DNA from: Nicotiana tabacum
Taxonomy: Eukaryota; Streptophyta; Magnoliopsida; Solanales; Solanaceae
Length of the DNA stretch: 64,000 nucleotides
Direction: 5' to 3'
Assembly (NCBI RefSeq): GCF_000715075.1
Contig: NC_134087.1
Location: forward strand, 186,589,276 to 186,653,275
Both the position numbers and the translations under genes were made by a program. Below are positions 46,089 through 57,452 of this stretch, one piece after another. The stretch's first letter is position 1. Each line of letters starts with the position of its first letter. The notes beneath the pieces were generated by a model. That model searched no databases. It was not told the origin of the DNA and saw only the letters and a list, made by a program, of their open reading frames with translations.

Positions 46089-47647
46089 TTCTTTTTATGC
46101 TGATATCGATGACATGACATGCATGAGGAATCTTTGGCCCAGTTTTAAAAGCCAATCCAATTGAGAAATAATAGTGCAAGAAATCGAGTGTCATGATGAG
46201 GTGGAATATGATGATGACAAGGCCTATGAGGAAGTTAGTAAAAAATTAAGTGACTTTGAAGAAAAACCCAAACCTAACCTAAATGACACAAAAGCAGTTA
46301 ATCTAGGGGACCCAGACAATGTTCATGAAACTAAAATAAGTGTTCATCTGGAGCCACAACTCAAGGAGGGGATAATCAAAGCATTGTTCGAGTACAAAGA
46401 TGTGTTTTCATGGTCGTATGATGATATACTGGGTCTAAGTACCGATTTAGTGGTTCACAAATTAACCACTGACCCGACATTCCCTCCTGTCAAGCAGAAG
46501 TTGAGAAAGTTCAAAACGGACATAAGTGTAAAGATCAAAGAAGAGATTACCAAGAAGTTCGATGCGAAGGTCATTCAGGTTACACAGTATCCCACCTGGT
46601 TAGCTAATGTTGTGCCTGTGCCAAAGAAAGATGGCAAGACCAGGGTGTGTGTCGATTATCGGGATCTTAACAAGGCAAGTCCAAAAGACAATTTTCCACT
46701 GCCGAATATCCACATATTAATTGATAATTGTGCCAAGCATGAGATTGGCTCTTTTGTGGATTGTTACGTGGGTTATCATCAGATTTTAATGGACGAGGAA
46801 GATGCAGAAAAGACGGCATTCGTCACGCCATGGGGAACATACTACTATCGGGTCATGCCGTTTGGTTTGAAAAATGCTGGGGCAACTTATATGAGGGCAA
46901 TGACAACAATATTCCATGATATGATACACAAGGAAATTGAGGTGTATGTGGACGATGTGATTGTAAAGTCTAGACAGCAATTTGATCATGTCAGGGATCT
47001 AAGAAAGTTCTTCCAAAGGCTTCGCAGGTACAATCTCAAGCTTAATCATGCAAAATGCGCGTTTGGGGTGCCGTCTTGAAAGTTGTTGGGGTTTGTAGTC
47101 AGCCGCCAGGGTATTGAACTAGATCCATCAAAAATCAAGGCCATCCATGAATTGCCACCTCCGAGGAACAAGACCGAGGTGATGAGTTTGCTGGGGAGAT
47201 TGAATTATATCAGCAGGTTCATCGCCCAGCTCACGACAACTTGTGAGCCTATCTTTAAGCTCTTAAATAAAGACGTCGTGGTCACGTAGACAAACGAATG
47301 CCAGGAGGCGTTTGATAAGATAAATGGGTATTTGTCAAATCCACCCGTGTTGGTTCTGCCAGAATCAGGGCGACCTTTAATTCTATATTTAACGGTATTG
47401 GACAATTTGTTTGGCTGTGTATTGGGTCAGCATGATATCACTTGAAGGAAGGAGCAGGCCATCTATTACCTCAGTAAGAAGTTCACACCCTACGAGGTTA
47501 AGTATACTCATCTTGAAAGGACATGTTGCGCCCTAACTTGGGTGGCATAGAAGCTGAAACACTATTTGTCATCTTATACTACTTACCTCATATCTCGTTT
47601 GGACTCGTTAAAGTATATCTTTCAGAAGTCTAGACAACAATTCGACG
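46089..47647 (+). pseudogene. pol of element II: reverse transcriptase and truncated RNase H
   Basis: RT core in the frame 46174-47079: KKDGK..VCVDYRDLNK, the FVDCY motif with the first catalytic Asp, VMPFGLKNAG, and YVDD (residues 258-261 from 46174) with the other two catalytic Asp. Thumb and connection continue to about 47289, then RNase H with LGQHD and YYLSKKFTPYEVKYTHLE. Stops: TGA in the upstream linker at 46162, TGA 47077, TAG 47287, TGA near 47443, TAG near 47549. Near 47640 the sequence jumps from the RNase H region to the pre-integrase segment, so most of the second (archaeal-like) RNase H seen in element III is deleted. Confidence 0.85.
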
Positions 47648-47648
47648 G

Positions 47649-48812
47649 TTGGCAAGTGGGTTTTTCCTTAGTGGAGGAGTGTTGTACAAAATAACTCCAA
47701 ACCTCGGGTTGTTGAGGTGCATGGATGCGAGGCAGGCCACATCTATCATGACTGAGGTACATTCGGGAGTCTGTGGACCGCATATGAGTGGATATGTTTT
47801 GGCAAAGAAGATCCTACGGGCAGGTTACTATTGGCTTACTATGGAGCGAAATTGTATCAGTTTCGTACGTAAATGTCATCAGTGCCAAGTTCATGGAGAC
47901 CTGATTCATTCTCCGCCATCAGAACTACATAAGATGTCCGCACCATGGCCTTTTGTTGCCTGGGGCATGGATGTTATTGGGCCAATTGATCCAGCAGCGT
48001 CAAATGGGCACATGTTTATTCTGGTAGCTATAGATTATTTTACCAAATGGGTGGAAGCTAAGACGTTCAAGTCTGTGACCAAGAAAGCTGTGGTGGATTT
48101 TGTGCATTCGAATATTATTTGTTGGTTTGGGATCCCAAAGGTGATTATCACAGACAATGGGGCTAATCTCAATAGTCATCTGATTAAGGAGACATGTGAG
48201 CAGTTCAAGATTACTCATCGTCATTCCACTCCATACCGCCCTAAGGAAAATGGTACGGTTGAGGCAGCCAATAAGAATATAAAGAAAATACTCCGGAAAA
48301 TAGTGGAAGGATCTAGACAGTGGCATGAAAAGCTGCCTTTTGCATTATTGGGATACCGCACCACTGTTCGTACCTCGGTGGGGGCAACTCCTTACTCTTT
48401 GGTGTATGGCACGGAAGCAGTGATACCCGCAGAAGTGGAAATCCCGTCTCTCCGAATCATAGTAGAGGCTGAGATCGATGATGATGAATGGGTGAAAAGC
48501 CGCCTTGAGCAGTTGAGTTTGATTGACGAGAAGAGATTAGCATCAGCGTGTCATGGTCAACTGTACCAGCAAAGAATGGCAAGAGCGTACAATAAGAAAG
48601 TGCGTCCGAGGAAGTTTGAAGTCGGACAGTTAGTGCTGAGACGTATTTTTCCTCATTGGGCTGAAGCAAAAGGAAAGTTCGCCCCAAATTGGCAGGGTCC
48701 ATTTGTTGTAACCAGAGTGTTGTCTAATGGTGCACTATATTTGACAAACATAGAAGGAAAATGTGTAGAAATGGCCATCAATTCCGATACGGTCAAGAGA
48801 TACTATGTATGA
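47649..48812 (+). CDS. Integrase domain of element II pol (open frame)
   Basis: Inserts element cDNA into host chromosomes. 387 uninterrupted codons. HHCC zinc-binding site: His38, His45, Cys76, Cys79. Catalytic triad D108, D169 and E205 with the canonical 35-residue D-E spacing (GMDVIG, IITDNG, NGTVEAANK). The C-terminal part holds AYNKKVRPRKFEVGQLVL and WQGPFVV, ending KRYYV. There is no chromodomain, as expected for Tat. The domain looks intact, but it is in a different frame from RT because of the upstream deletion, and the start codon given is only the first ATG of the open frame. Confidence 0.85.
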   Translation: MASGFFLSGGVLYKITPNLGLLRCMDARQATSIMTEVHSGVCGPHMSGYVLAKKILRAGYYWLTMERNCISFVRKCHQCQVHGDLIHSPPSELHKMSAPWPFVAWGMDVIGPIDPAASNGHMFILVAIDYFTKWVEAKTFKSVTKKAVVDFVHSNIICWFGIPKVIITDNGANLNSHLIKETCEQFKITHRHSTPYRPKENGTVEAANKNIKKILRKIVEGSRQWHEKLPFALLGYRTTVRTSVGATPYSLVYGTEAVIPAEVEIPSLRIIVEAEIDDDEWVKSRLEQLSLIDEKRLASACHGQLYQQRMARAYNKKVRPRKFEVGQLVLRRIFPHWAEAKGKFAPNWQGPFVVTRVLSNGALYLTNIEGKCVEMAINSDTVKRYYV

Positions 48813-49114
48813 TTTATTTATTTTGATTGTATTTGTTTGTATTTGGCACCTTTTAAAGATTGAAATGACGAAGGCATTTTATTCTGCTATCCAAACACTT
48901 TAGCCCTTGTTATCCCCTTTGAGCATTAGTTATTTTCGTTCATACCCCTCTTTCGGAATCAACGGCACAATCAAGAAACGCAGGTGCCAGACATAAGGAA
49001 AAGAAAAAAGAAGAAAAGAAGAAAGAAAAGAAAGGGAAAAGAAAAAAAATGAAGAAAAGAAAGGAAAAGAAGAGCAGAAAAGAAAAAACAACAACAACAT
49101 AGTCTCTATGACGT

Positions 49115-49172
49115 GAACTACGTTTGACTTGATCCCGAAAGGGTACGTAGGCAGCCTCTCTAAGGTTCAGTC
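49115..49172 (+). other. Structured junction module, copy II-3 (after integrase)
   Basis: GAACTACG, spacer, TGAT, tight hairpin CCC-GAAA-GGG, TACGTAGGCA, then a second hairpin CCT/AGG. The outer stem is CTACG/CGTAG. The GAAA loop is shared with copy III-3. Confidence 0.68.
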
Positions 49173-49439
49173 ATACCAAAATAAAATCCAAAAGTCCCCA
49201 AGTAAGAAACTGGGGCAAAAGTCGTGGTTGTTGTAAGAAATCTGATTTCGAAAGTTGTAATTTTAACCCATTTTGAAATTATTTTGAGACATTCATACCC
49301 TTTTTTTCTAGCCCCGTCCAAAGCCCACATTACGGTCCAAAGAAAGACCTTCTGATCAATCTTTGAGAAATGCCAAGTCAAGCAGGTAAATGTAATTCAT
49401 GTCTGGGGCAACACTCTGGTTTAAGAAAGAAAAGCAAAA

Positions 49440-49640
49440 AGATAAAAATGAGAGAGTCTTATTGGTGAAAACCTGCATAGGCACCGTAAGACGACGGGAG
49501 TTGAGAGAAAGAATAAAATGAGAGAGTCTTATTGGTGAAAACCCTTGCGGGCACCTTGAGGCGAAAGTGAGTTGAGAAATGAATGATGGAGAAAGGTCTG
49601 TTGGTGGAAAATTGTTTCGAGGCACCATAGGACGAACAAG
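49440..49640 (+). repeat. Short tandem triplicate in 3' UTR, element II
   Basis: Three units of about 70 bp share 'gagagtcttattggtgaaaacc' -like and 'ggcacc' words. A related block occurs in the 3' UTR of element III (about 61530-61660, minus). Confidence 0.6.
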
Positions 49641-49893
49641 GCTAAGGTTTGGATAAAGTAATAAAGTGATGGAAATTCTGGGGCAACAAAGGGTGGCGAC
49701 CAAGAGTTGGTTAGTTGGACAGATTGGGCCGATTAGTCCAAAATGCATGTCATGATGATTGGTACCGGCTGTTCCGGTCAGATAAGTTTCGTTCCCCTTT
49801 TCTTTTTAGCAGTCATCTAGTTTTAGATTCTTCTTATCCTTAACTCGTAAACTCATTGCATTTCATTTTCTTTGGGGGTTTTATCTGTCTAAA

Positions 49894-50289
49894 ATGTTTC
49901 AATGTCAGTTTTGTTCAAAGCAAGTGGAAAGGGATTTCAAAACTCACTACCAGATTCCGGAAAGTGTAAATCGCGATGTGGTCAGAGCATGTCAAAAACA
50001 ATGTGATGAAAGGTGGAATATAGGGAATCACCGGAAATGTCATCGGTGGAATGATTGGGAAATGTCGTGGGAAGTGCAAAGGTTCAGAAAAAGGGTAAGA
50101 GGTATGAAACAACAACATGGGTACATAACACTCGGTTTGCCAGAGTCAGGGGTTCGAAGATCAGTCAGAAAGTCAAAGCGGTTTAGGGCCAGTTCGGGAA
50201 GCCAGTCGGAACAAAACAATGCAGCAGAAAGATCTCCAGCAAGAATGCCACCAACTAACCACCATTTTGAACTGACAAATTTTCTTTGA
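49894..50289 (+). CDS. Unassigned 131-codon frame in 3' UTR of element II
   Basis: An open frame from ATG to TGA with a basic, Trp- and Cys-containing product. It starts with a C-X2-C pair (CQFC) and has further Cys and His residues, then an Arg/Ser-rich tail. I do not recognise a family. It lies in a repeat-rich UTR and no second copy is visible here, so it may be chance. It is listed because it is the longest frame between integrase and the PPT. Confidence 0.25.
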   Translation: MFQCQFCSKQVERDFKTHYQIPESVNRDVVRACQKQCDERWNIGNHRKCHRWNDWEMSWEVQRFRKRVRGMKQQHGYITLGLPESGVRRSVRKSKRFRASSGSQSEQNNAAERSPARMPPTNHHFELTNFL

Positions 50290-50898
50290 TTAAAATAGGG
50301 ACAGAAAAGTTCGTTGGTTTCAGAGGAACTCTCTGTGGAGAAAGGCAGTCACCAAAAAGGTTTGCTTTTTAATTTTCAGAACTCTCCTGGAAAATGGGAC
50401 CTAGTTTAAAGTTCAAAAAGAACATAATCTAGCATAAACGTACCCTAAAGGAGTATAAGTTGGTTTAGAAGTGTGCATGTTCGAGACAGGATTCAATTAG
50501 GAGTTTCCAGGACCCTCCTGAATAAAGGGACTTAGCTTTAAGATTTCAATTAGATAACCACATTTAGCGTAAACTCTGTTGTAGGGTAGTGTAATTCAGA
50601 CATGAAAGTTGTCACCCTTAAGATAAAATTTGACCTTTGATTTTCAGGACCCTCCTTGATAATGGGGAGTAGTTTAAAGATCCTCTTAGATAGCAAGATT
50701 TAGTAGAAGTCACACTGTAGAAGATATAACTTAGATTTTAATCCGTCGTTTAGTTAAAGGTTGTCAGGACCCCCTGAATAATGAGACCTAGCTTTCAAAT
50801 CCTTAGTAATACTTGGTAATATGGTTTAGTTTTATAATCACATCTGCCCCCAGCCACCAAACTAGGGCAGAAAATTTTCTTTGGTTTGTCTATTTGAA

Positions 50899-51190
50899 GT
50901 CAGGAGCCCGCCTGAAGAGCAGGGAATACTTTCAAACGCAGTAGTCAGGAGCCCGCCTGGAGAGCAGGGAATACATCTCAAGTTAGAAGTCAGGAGCCTG
51001 CCTGGATAATAGAGGAATACATTCAAGTTCAAGTTCAGTAGTCAGGAGCCCGCCTGGATAACAGAGGAATACATTTAATTTCAAGATTCAGAAGTCAGGA
51101 GTCCGCTTGGAGAACAGAGACATACAGTTCAAGTTTCAGTAATCGGGAGCTCACCCGTACAATAAGGGAATACATTCAAGTTCAACAATT
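50899..51190 (+). repeat. Tandem array of 45-53 bp units, 3' UTR of element II
   Basis: Six units start at about 50899, 50944, 50989, 51041, 51094 and 51142. Each opens GTCAGGAGCCCGCCTGG or a variant and contains GGAATACA. Similar but longer-period 'caggaccctcctg' units precede it. Confidence 0.75.
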
Positions 51191-51449
51191 TGAAGAAAGG
51201 AACAACACCTCAATTTGTAGTTTGCAATGGCAACAATGGATTTTACCAAGAAAACACAAGACAACAAGGCAACGAGGAAGTACAACAACAAGTTTGAAGA
51301 ATTTAGATAGGATTTTGTAATTCATAGGTCATAGTTTAGTTTAGCTTCTTTTATTTTTCCATGGTGTAATAAGGAAGGTCAGCAAGCAGTAGCAGTAGCA
51401 ATCGCAGTGAAATCATAGCTCATGGTAGTCCCAGCTACCAGACACTCCT

Positions 51450-51516
51450 AAACTATACTGACCTGATTCCTATTTAGCCCAGGATATGTAGGCAACCTCC
51501 GAAGTAGGGTGCGGTC
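51450..51516 (+). other. Structured junction module, copy II-4 (near PPT)
   Basis: Opens AACTATA, then TGAT, inner hairpin TCCT/AGGA, then TATGTAGGCAACC and a second short stem ACC/GGT. The outer stem is CTATA/TGTAG with one wobble. Confidence 0.55.
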
Positions 51517-51617
51517 AAACTTTTTTTAAAAAAAAAATTATTCACACGGAATATTCAAACGGGCAAAAATCGCTCATTTCCGCTCACTTATCTTTGCACG
51601 AAAGCTCTTCGTTTTTC

Positions 51618-51635
51618 CGGGCAAAGAGGGGCAGC
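51618..51635 (+). other. Polypurine tract of element II
   Basis: GGGCAAAGAGGGGCAGC directly before the 3' LTR. It primes plus-strand synthesis. Element III has AAGCAAAGAGGGGCA at the same place. Confidence 0.8.
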
Positions 51636-54600
51636 TGTGAGAACGTGATTTTTGCCCAAAGCAAATTATTCCCAGAAATTCAAACAAAATAATTTTTTTA
51701 TTATTTTATAATTTTTGTGAATTTTGGTTTCATGTTCTGCTAATTGTTGCATTTACATGTGCATTTTAATTCATATGAAAAATACAAAAATATGCATTTG
51801 CATTTAGGATTTAATTTTATATTTTAGTATTAATTAGGGGTTAATTTGTTTTAGAACAAAATGTGAAGAAAATCACAAAAATAGTCCACTTTGCATTTTA
51901 ATCGTTTTAATTGTGAATTTGCCGTGAAATAGGTTTTAAATAATTTTAGAATTTAATTAATTTAGCTTTGACATCTAATAGGATTTTTTATTTTTAATTG
52001 TGCATCCTTATAAAATTAGGAAAAAATAAAACAAAAATACAAATTGAAAAATGAGTAAGAGAATTAAAAAAGAAAAGGGGAATAAATGAAAGAGGGATGC
52101 TCACAATTGGTCCCTTTCAATTAATTTCACCCAGCCGAAAAGAAAAAACACAATCAGACCAAACACACCCCAGAAACCGGCCCAAAACCGTCCCAATACC
52201 CGGTCCACCTGTTACTAAACCAAAACGACGTCGTTTCGTTGCTTATTGATCCAGACCGCCGAGGTTAATCAATCCAACGGTCGAAAAGCTCAGATCGTTT
52301 GGTATATTAGTGTCCGAAACTAACCCCCCCCCCCTCTCAGATCCCCCTCATAATCAAACCAAACCCTAATCCCAGCCGCCCCTGTTCTCTCCGGTGTAAT
52401 GTGCCGCCGGCGAACGCCACCTACGCTAATGGCCACCAGAAATACACCCGAAAATCTCATCATTTCCCTCTTTCTAACCATGCCACTGACTTCCTTCGAA
52501 TCCACTCCGACAGCTTCTAATCTTTGATTGAAGTTTTCCTGCCAGAGCACCACCTTCTCCAAATCCAACCAAATTAACACCCTGGAACCGACTTGACCTC
52601 CTCTTTCAAACCCCCCAAACCTCGTCCTTCGAATCTGACCAGATATGTTCGAATATTAAATCGAAGTTTTCCGACAAAACCCGGGTTTCTCCAAATTTCA
52701 CCAAATTGATTCCACATAGTCACCTCACCTCCCTCGTGACAAATTCACCATCAGTGGCATGCAAACATCACTAGAATCAGGCGAATTTTAAATCGAGAGG
52801 TAATAGAATTTTGAGCTGTGTCAGCGAAGTTTGATTTTTCTTTTCTTTTCTTTGTTTAGTTCTCCTCTTTTGCTTCTGTTCTGATACTTGTTAATTTCTA
52901 GTTTACTTTCAATTTTTGTCAATTCTGTTTAATTTCATATTCCGATTTGACTGTTTAATTCTAGTTCGTTTTGATTTCTGGTTTTAGTTGGATTGGTAGA
53001 TTGGAATTTGTTCTGTTTTGATTCAATATTGGTTTTGTTGTTAAAGTTGTTCTAGTTTTAGTTTAAATTCCGTTTTAAATATTAGTTCGATCTTTTGCTT
53101 TGGTAGTTTAATTGCCTTCGTCTGGGCTCGATTAGTTTGAATTTTTTATTTAGTATGGCTTATAATTAGTTTAAGTTAATGATGTTAGTTAGAAATTTCC
53201 TTAGATGGATTTAATATTCCAGTTTCATACTGATGGATAATTGATTAGTTAGTGTGATTGTTAACGGTAATTGGTGGTTTGAAATTCAGCAGCTAGTTTA
53301 GATTTAAGAGATTGGTTATAGCTGTTTGTTTTAACTAATGTTAAGGGGTTGGGTCAGTTAACTGAAGTAGGTAATTTCAGGTTGAGTTCAAGAGTATTTC
53401 AGATATTTAGGATTGAGTAACACATGATAGTTGAAACTAGAATCTTCTAGAATATTCCAAAGTGACTATAGTGTAGATTTCAATAATTTTAATGGGATTA
53501 CTTGGGTAACAAGTTAGAAAATAAGGGACTAATTGAATAAATAGATAAGGGACTGATTTGTAAACAGAAAATAAGGGCTGCCCTCAGCTCTGCCTATAAA
53601 AGGCATGCCTAAATGCCTTAATGGGGAGGTTTTTTTTTCGGCCATCTAATTCCCCCAAAAAACTCTCTCTCTCTCTGAAATTTTCAGATCTGAAGTAGAA
53701 ATTTAAATTTCAAAAAAAAAAAACCCAATACCAAACAAAAACTCAAAAATCAAAAAATATCACTATTTCATTGGAAATTGTAGATTGATGTTGATGTTCT
53801 AGTTACTAATTCACATCCTCTAGTTCACTCTTTGATTGCTGATGTTCAGAATGGTTGCTGGGTGATTTCGAGCAGTTTTTGGGTCTATTAGATTGTGTTT
53901 GATTGAGATTTAGTTATGTGAAAATATGCTGATGCCTTTCTAGTATAACTGAGTGCATTTCAAGGGTTTTTGTTTAATCTGCTTGTTTCATTTGAGTTCT
54001 GAACCTTCCTGGAATTTTTGGATTCATTTTCTGGGCTGTTTGTTGTTCCGTACTGTTGAAAATTGCTTACTGCTACTGCTGCTCGTGCGTTGCTTCAGCT
54101 GACTTCCAACTCTTCTTTGTTTTGTGGTCTAAATATCAGGTACATGTCCTGAATCTCAAATCATGTAGCTGTCCAGTTGGAATGAAATGAAATGGAAGTA
54201 TAACTTCATTGGAAGCTTCAGTTATTGCTGTGTTTTATCATAGTTGATTGTAGTAGTTTGGACTGTAATTAAAATTGTTTTACAATGATTTAAATTGGTT
54301 TGGACTGTTAAACTCATGGACTGTTCAGGAGATTTGATCGTTTGTTAGACATGTTGTAGTTCAATTTCATTTAGTGTAGTTAAGTTTTGAAAATCAGAAG
54401 TTATTCAAAGTATAAAGCGATCTTGTGATTCACAATCCTCACTCGTCTTAATAACTGGCAGTGTAATCCTGGAGTCACATTGTTTGTATTTAGTAAAGGT
54501 AATTGTGAGTTAGTTTAGAGCTGGACGTGTAATTTGACTGTTGGATTTGCTTATCACTAATTAGCCTAGAATAGTTTGTTGATTAACTCTGTTAAAAGAC

Positions 54601-55781
54601 ATTAGTTTGAAAATTGATTCTGGACTTTCCTTTTTAGTTGATAATTGGATATTTGAATGATTGTGGATAATTAGTTAAGGTTAATTGCAACATGAGTTAG
54701 GAAGTATTATTAACTAGGAACTGAAGCAAAACTGGGTTGAACGTTATTAGCATAGAATTAGTGTAGAATTTCAAACTCAGCATGTTAAGTGCATCACGTG
54801 TGTGTTAACACAAAATTAGACCCCCAAGTATAACACGGATACGTTAATGCTGTTGTTGATCTCGCCTGATTTTTGCTAATGGGCCAAGCTGAGCACAAGG
54901 TGTGGCTCGCGCTCTGCAATGGGAACTCTGACTGGGCAGCATGTTCTCAAGGCCCAACTCGCTGGTTGGTTTCAATTCAGCAGGGATTGGGCCAATTACT
55001 TGAGCCCAGAATTGCTAAAGGGTCCTTATTAATATATTTTGTTTAAGTAACTCCAATTATTTAGGGCCTCTTTTTCTTTATTCTTAGAAACAAAAATATA
55101 GAAAATCGTAGTTGCTTTAGGTTTGTCCTGTAATTAATAAAATGAGACGAGCCTCGCAAAACAAAACATATAAATTGCGGGGCCCTCAATGAACATTGTG
55201 TTAAAATACTTAGAATTCAGGATGGGGCGTTTAGCGAATTTCACGGCCTTCCACAAAATAATAATATGCTAGACTCTTTAAGCACGACTTTAATAAAATT
55301 ACGTTCCTAAACTCGGGTGCGCATTGATGCGGCCCAAATCCAAATCTCAACGGAGTCGAAATGTGTTGAAAATTACGGGTGCATTGATTGCGACGTGGTT
55401 CGAAACGCGTTTTCACGACATTGCATTTCTTTTAAAATAACGATAAAAGCGGTTTACGAGTAAAAGGCGCATAAGCTAGCATGTATGAAAATCAGATAAA
55501 ATTAAATACAATAGTTGAGCGACCGTGCTAGAACCACGGAACCCGGGAATGCCTAACACCCTCTCCCGGGTTAACAAAATTCCTTACTCGGATTTCTGGT
55601 TCGCGGACTGTTAACAGAGTCATACGTTTCCTCGGTTCGGGATACAACCGGTAACTTGGGACACCATTAATCTCCCAAGTGGCGACTCTGAATAATAATA
55701 ATAAATCCCGTTCTGGTTGTCTTTTAATTGGAAAAACTCCTTTATGCCTTTACGGGGTGTAGTGAAAAAGGAGGTGTAACA
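51636..55781 (+). repeat. 3' LTR of element II
   Basis: 4146 bp from TGTGAGAACG to GTGTAACA, matching 34144-38290 throughout with scattered substitutions and small indels. The TATA box is at 53595. Its last 59 bp belong to the 168-bp tandem duplication. Confidence 0.93.
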
Positions 55782-56054
55782 TTCCCGAGTCCTGTGGTTC
55801 TAGCACGGTCGCTTTATTGACTACATTTGACTTAAATTAATTTTGGATAAATTGTGATTTATTTGATTTTCAATATTTTATCTATCATCCTTTAATTGGA
55901 AAAACTCCTTTATGCCTTTACGGGGTGTAGTGAAAAAGGAGGTGTAACATTCCCGAGTCTCGTGGTTCTAGCACGGTCGCTTTATTGACTACATTTGACT
56001 TAAATTAATTTTGGATAAATTGTGATTTATTTGATTTTCAATATTTTATCTATC
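55723..56054. repeat. 168-bp tandem duplication across the LTR/flank junction
   Basis: 55723-55890 and 55891-56054 are near-identical. Each copy holds the last bases of the LTR, its CA end, TTCCC and about 105 bp of flanking LTR III. It must have formed after element II inserted, unless it is an assembly error. Confidence 0.88.
55782..55786. repeat. Right target-site duplication TTCCC
   Basis: Direct copy of 34139-34143, repeated again at 55950-55954 by the tandem duplication. Confidence 0.88.
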
Positions 56055-56407
56055 CGCTTTTATTTATTAAAATTTTTGAAGAGTGATTTGAATAATATTA
56101 AATTGTCCTAACCGCACCACGCGAGCGAATGTGCGATCGAGACGAATTTTATTAATTTTATCATAACAGCACTACGCAAGCGAATCCGCAGTCATGACAA
56201 AAATTAATACTACGTTATTAATTTTTTAATTTTTATTTTATTTTTTGGAAGAATTAAAAACATTTTGAGAAAGTTAACTAAAAAAAACTATCACGCTACG
56301 CAAGCGAGTCCGTGAATGAAAAGGTTAGAGTGCGCCTACTAGTTGCCTAGTAGTTCAACTCATTAATGAAAAGAAAATGTGTTAATCAATTAGTAACGAA
56401 AATCTGA

Positions 56408-56436
56408 TTATTATTATTATTATTATTATTATTATT
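56408..56436. repeat. (ATT)n microsatellite
   Basis: About ten uninterrupted ATT units. Confidence 0.9.
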
Positions 56437-56576
56437 TTCTAGCCTTATTGTTGGTAAAATTATGCAAATAAATGTTGGACCAACTCAATCTATTTTAAAG
56501 AAATAGGCCAACTTCTTGTTAAAGGAGAAATGGGCCAGCTTAAGGATTTTAGAAGATGGGACAACTATTTATTTAT

Positions 56577-57452
56577 GGAAATTTTACAACCTATAGAATA
56601 CATTAGTACCCTATTTATATTAAATAAATACCATTTTAAAATATTACATCCTATAAATACCTTTTATTCTTTATAGCAAAGAATCTAAATATAGTTCCAT
56701 CCTACAATTAAGGCACCATATATGCTAAAAAATATTTTTCTCTCTCCTTTTTTGTATTTTCTCTCACCTAATTACTGTATAACTCCTAAACACGTTCTCT
56801 CTCTCTTTTACATTGTGAAATATGCAATGTATTCAACTGTATTTTTGTTTGCAACTGTTCAATTTTCCAGTAAGTTTTCAAATGTATTCATATGTATTCA
56901 GCTTACTTATATTTTATGTCATGTGTGTGGTATCTAGTTTTTAATATGTATTTAGCCTTGTTACTGTATTTAGTCTTCTGTAAGTGTTTGTAGTTGTATT
57001 GATATTTATTCAAAACTGATTTGCTATGAAATATGCAATTTTGTAAGTGTTTGCTCTGTTTTTTGCTTCTTTTCACGAAAAAAGGGAGAAGATTATTCTG
57101 CTTTCTTTGGGCAGATTAATGTGTACTCATATTATTTGTTTGAGTTAAATTAGGAGACTATCATGTGAATTTATTTCCTTCCGTTTTTAACAAGTTTAAC
57201 TTCCCAGAATTTTGTGCAAAAATGTTACTGTATTTTATTTGTATTCAGCTTGAATACAAATAAATACAGATACCCATTCTGGAGTTCCCGTTTTTACGTC
57301 TATTTTTTTGGTTGTATTAATGAATACAACTGCTTAAATACATGAAATACATTGTATAAAAACATAAAAGGTATCTATAACAAGTAATATAGCAAAGAGT
57401 ATCTATAAATGACTAATTAGGGCTAAAAGATGGTGCTTTATGAAAAATTCTC
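56577..57452. mobile_element. Non-autonomous Mutator-like element with 9-bp TSD
   Basis: About 876 bp flanked by perfect 9-bp copies TTTATTTAT (56568-56576 and 57453-57461). The ends are diverged inverted repeats of roughly 100 bp, beginning GGAAATTTTACA and GAGAATTTTTCA, and match again at 'ATATTAC...TATA.ATACCTTTTAT'. The interior is rich in 'tgtattca' words with no transposase. The 9-bp duplication fits Mutator; the AT-rich TSD lowers certainty. Confidence 0.6.

Larger units (their letters stand above)
48813..51635 (+). other. 3' untranslated region of element II
   Basis: 2.8 kb without recognisable protein-coding sequence. In order: a purine tract (48990-49090), module II-3, a triplicate of about 70 bp (49440-49640), the 131-codon frame, repeats with 'caggaccctcctg' words at about 130-bp spacing (50370-50800), a short tandem array (50899-51190), module II-4 and the PPT. 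Long, repeat-rich 3' UTRs are a known Tat/Ogre trait. Confidence 0.65.
34144..55781 (+). mobile_element. Element II: complete Tat/Ogre-type Ty3/gypsy retrotransposon
   Basis: 21.6 kb with two LTRs of about 4.15 kb, target duplication TTCCC, tRNA-Arg-type PBS, PPT, and coding blocks in the order ORF1, gag, protease, G-patch-like, RT, (RNase H mostly deleted), integrase. The extra ORF before gag, the predicted intron before RT, the very large size and the tRNA-Arg PBS fit the Ogre branch of Tat. The LTRs differ by a few percent by eye over the first 300 bp, implying a fairly recent insertion. Several stops and frameshifts, plus the RNase H deletion, make it non-autonomous. Confidence 0.92.
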
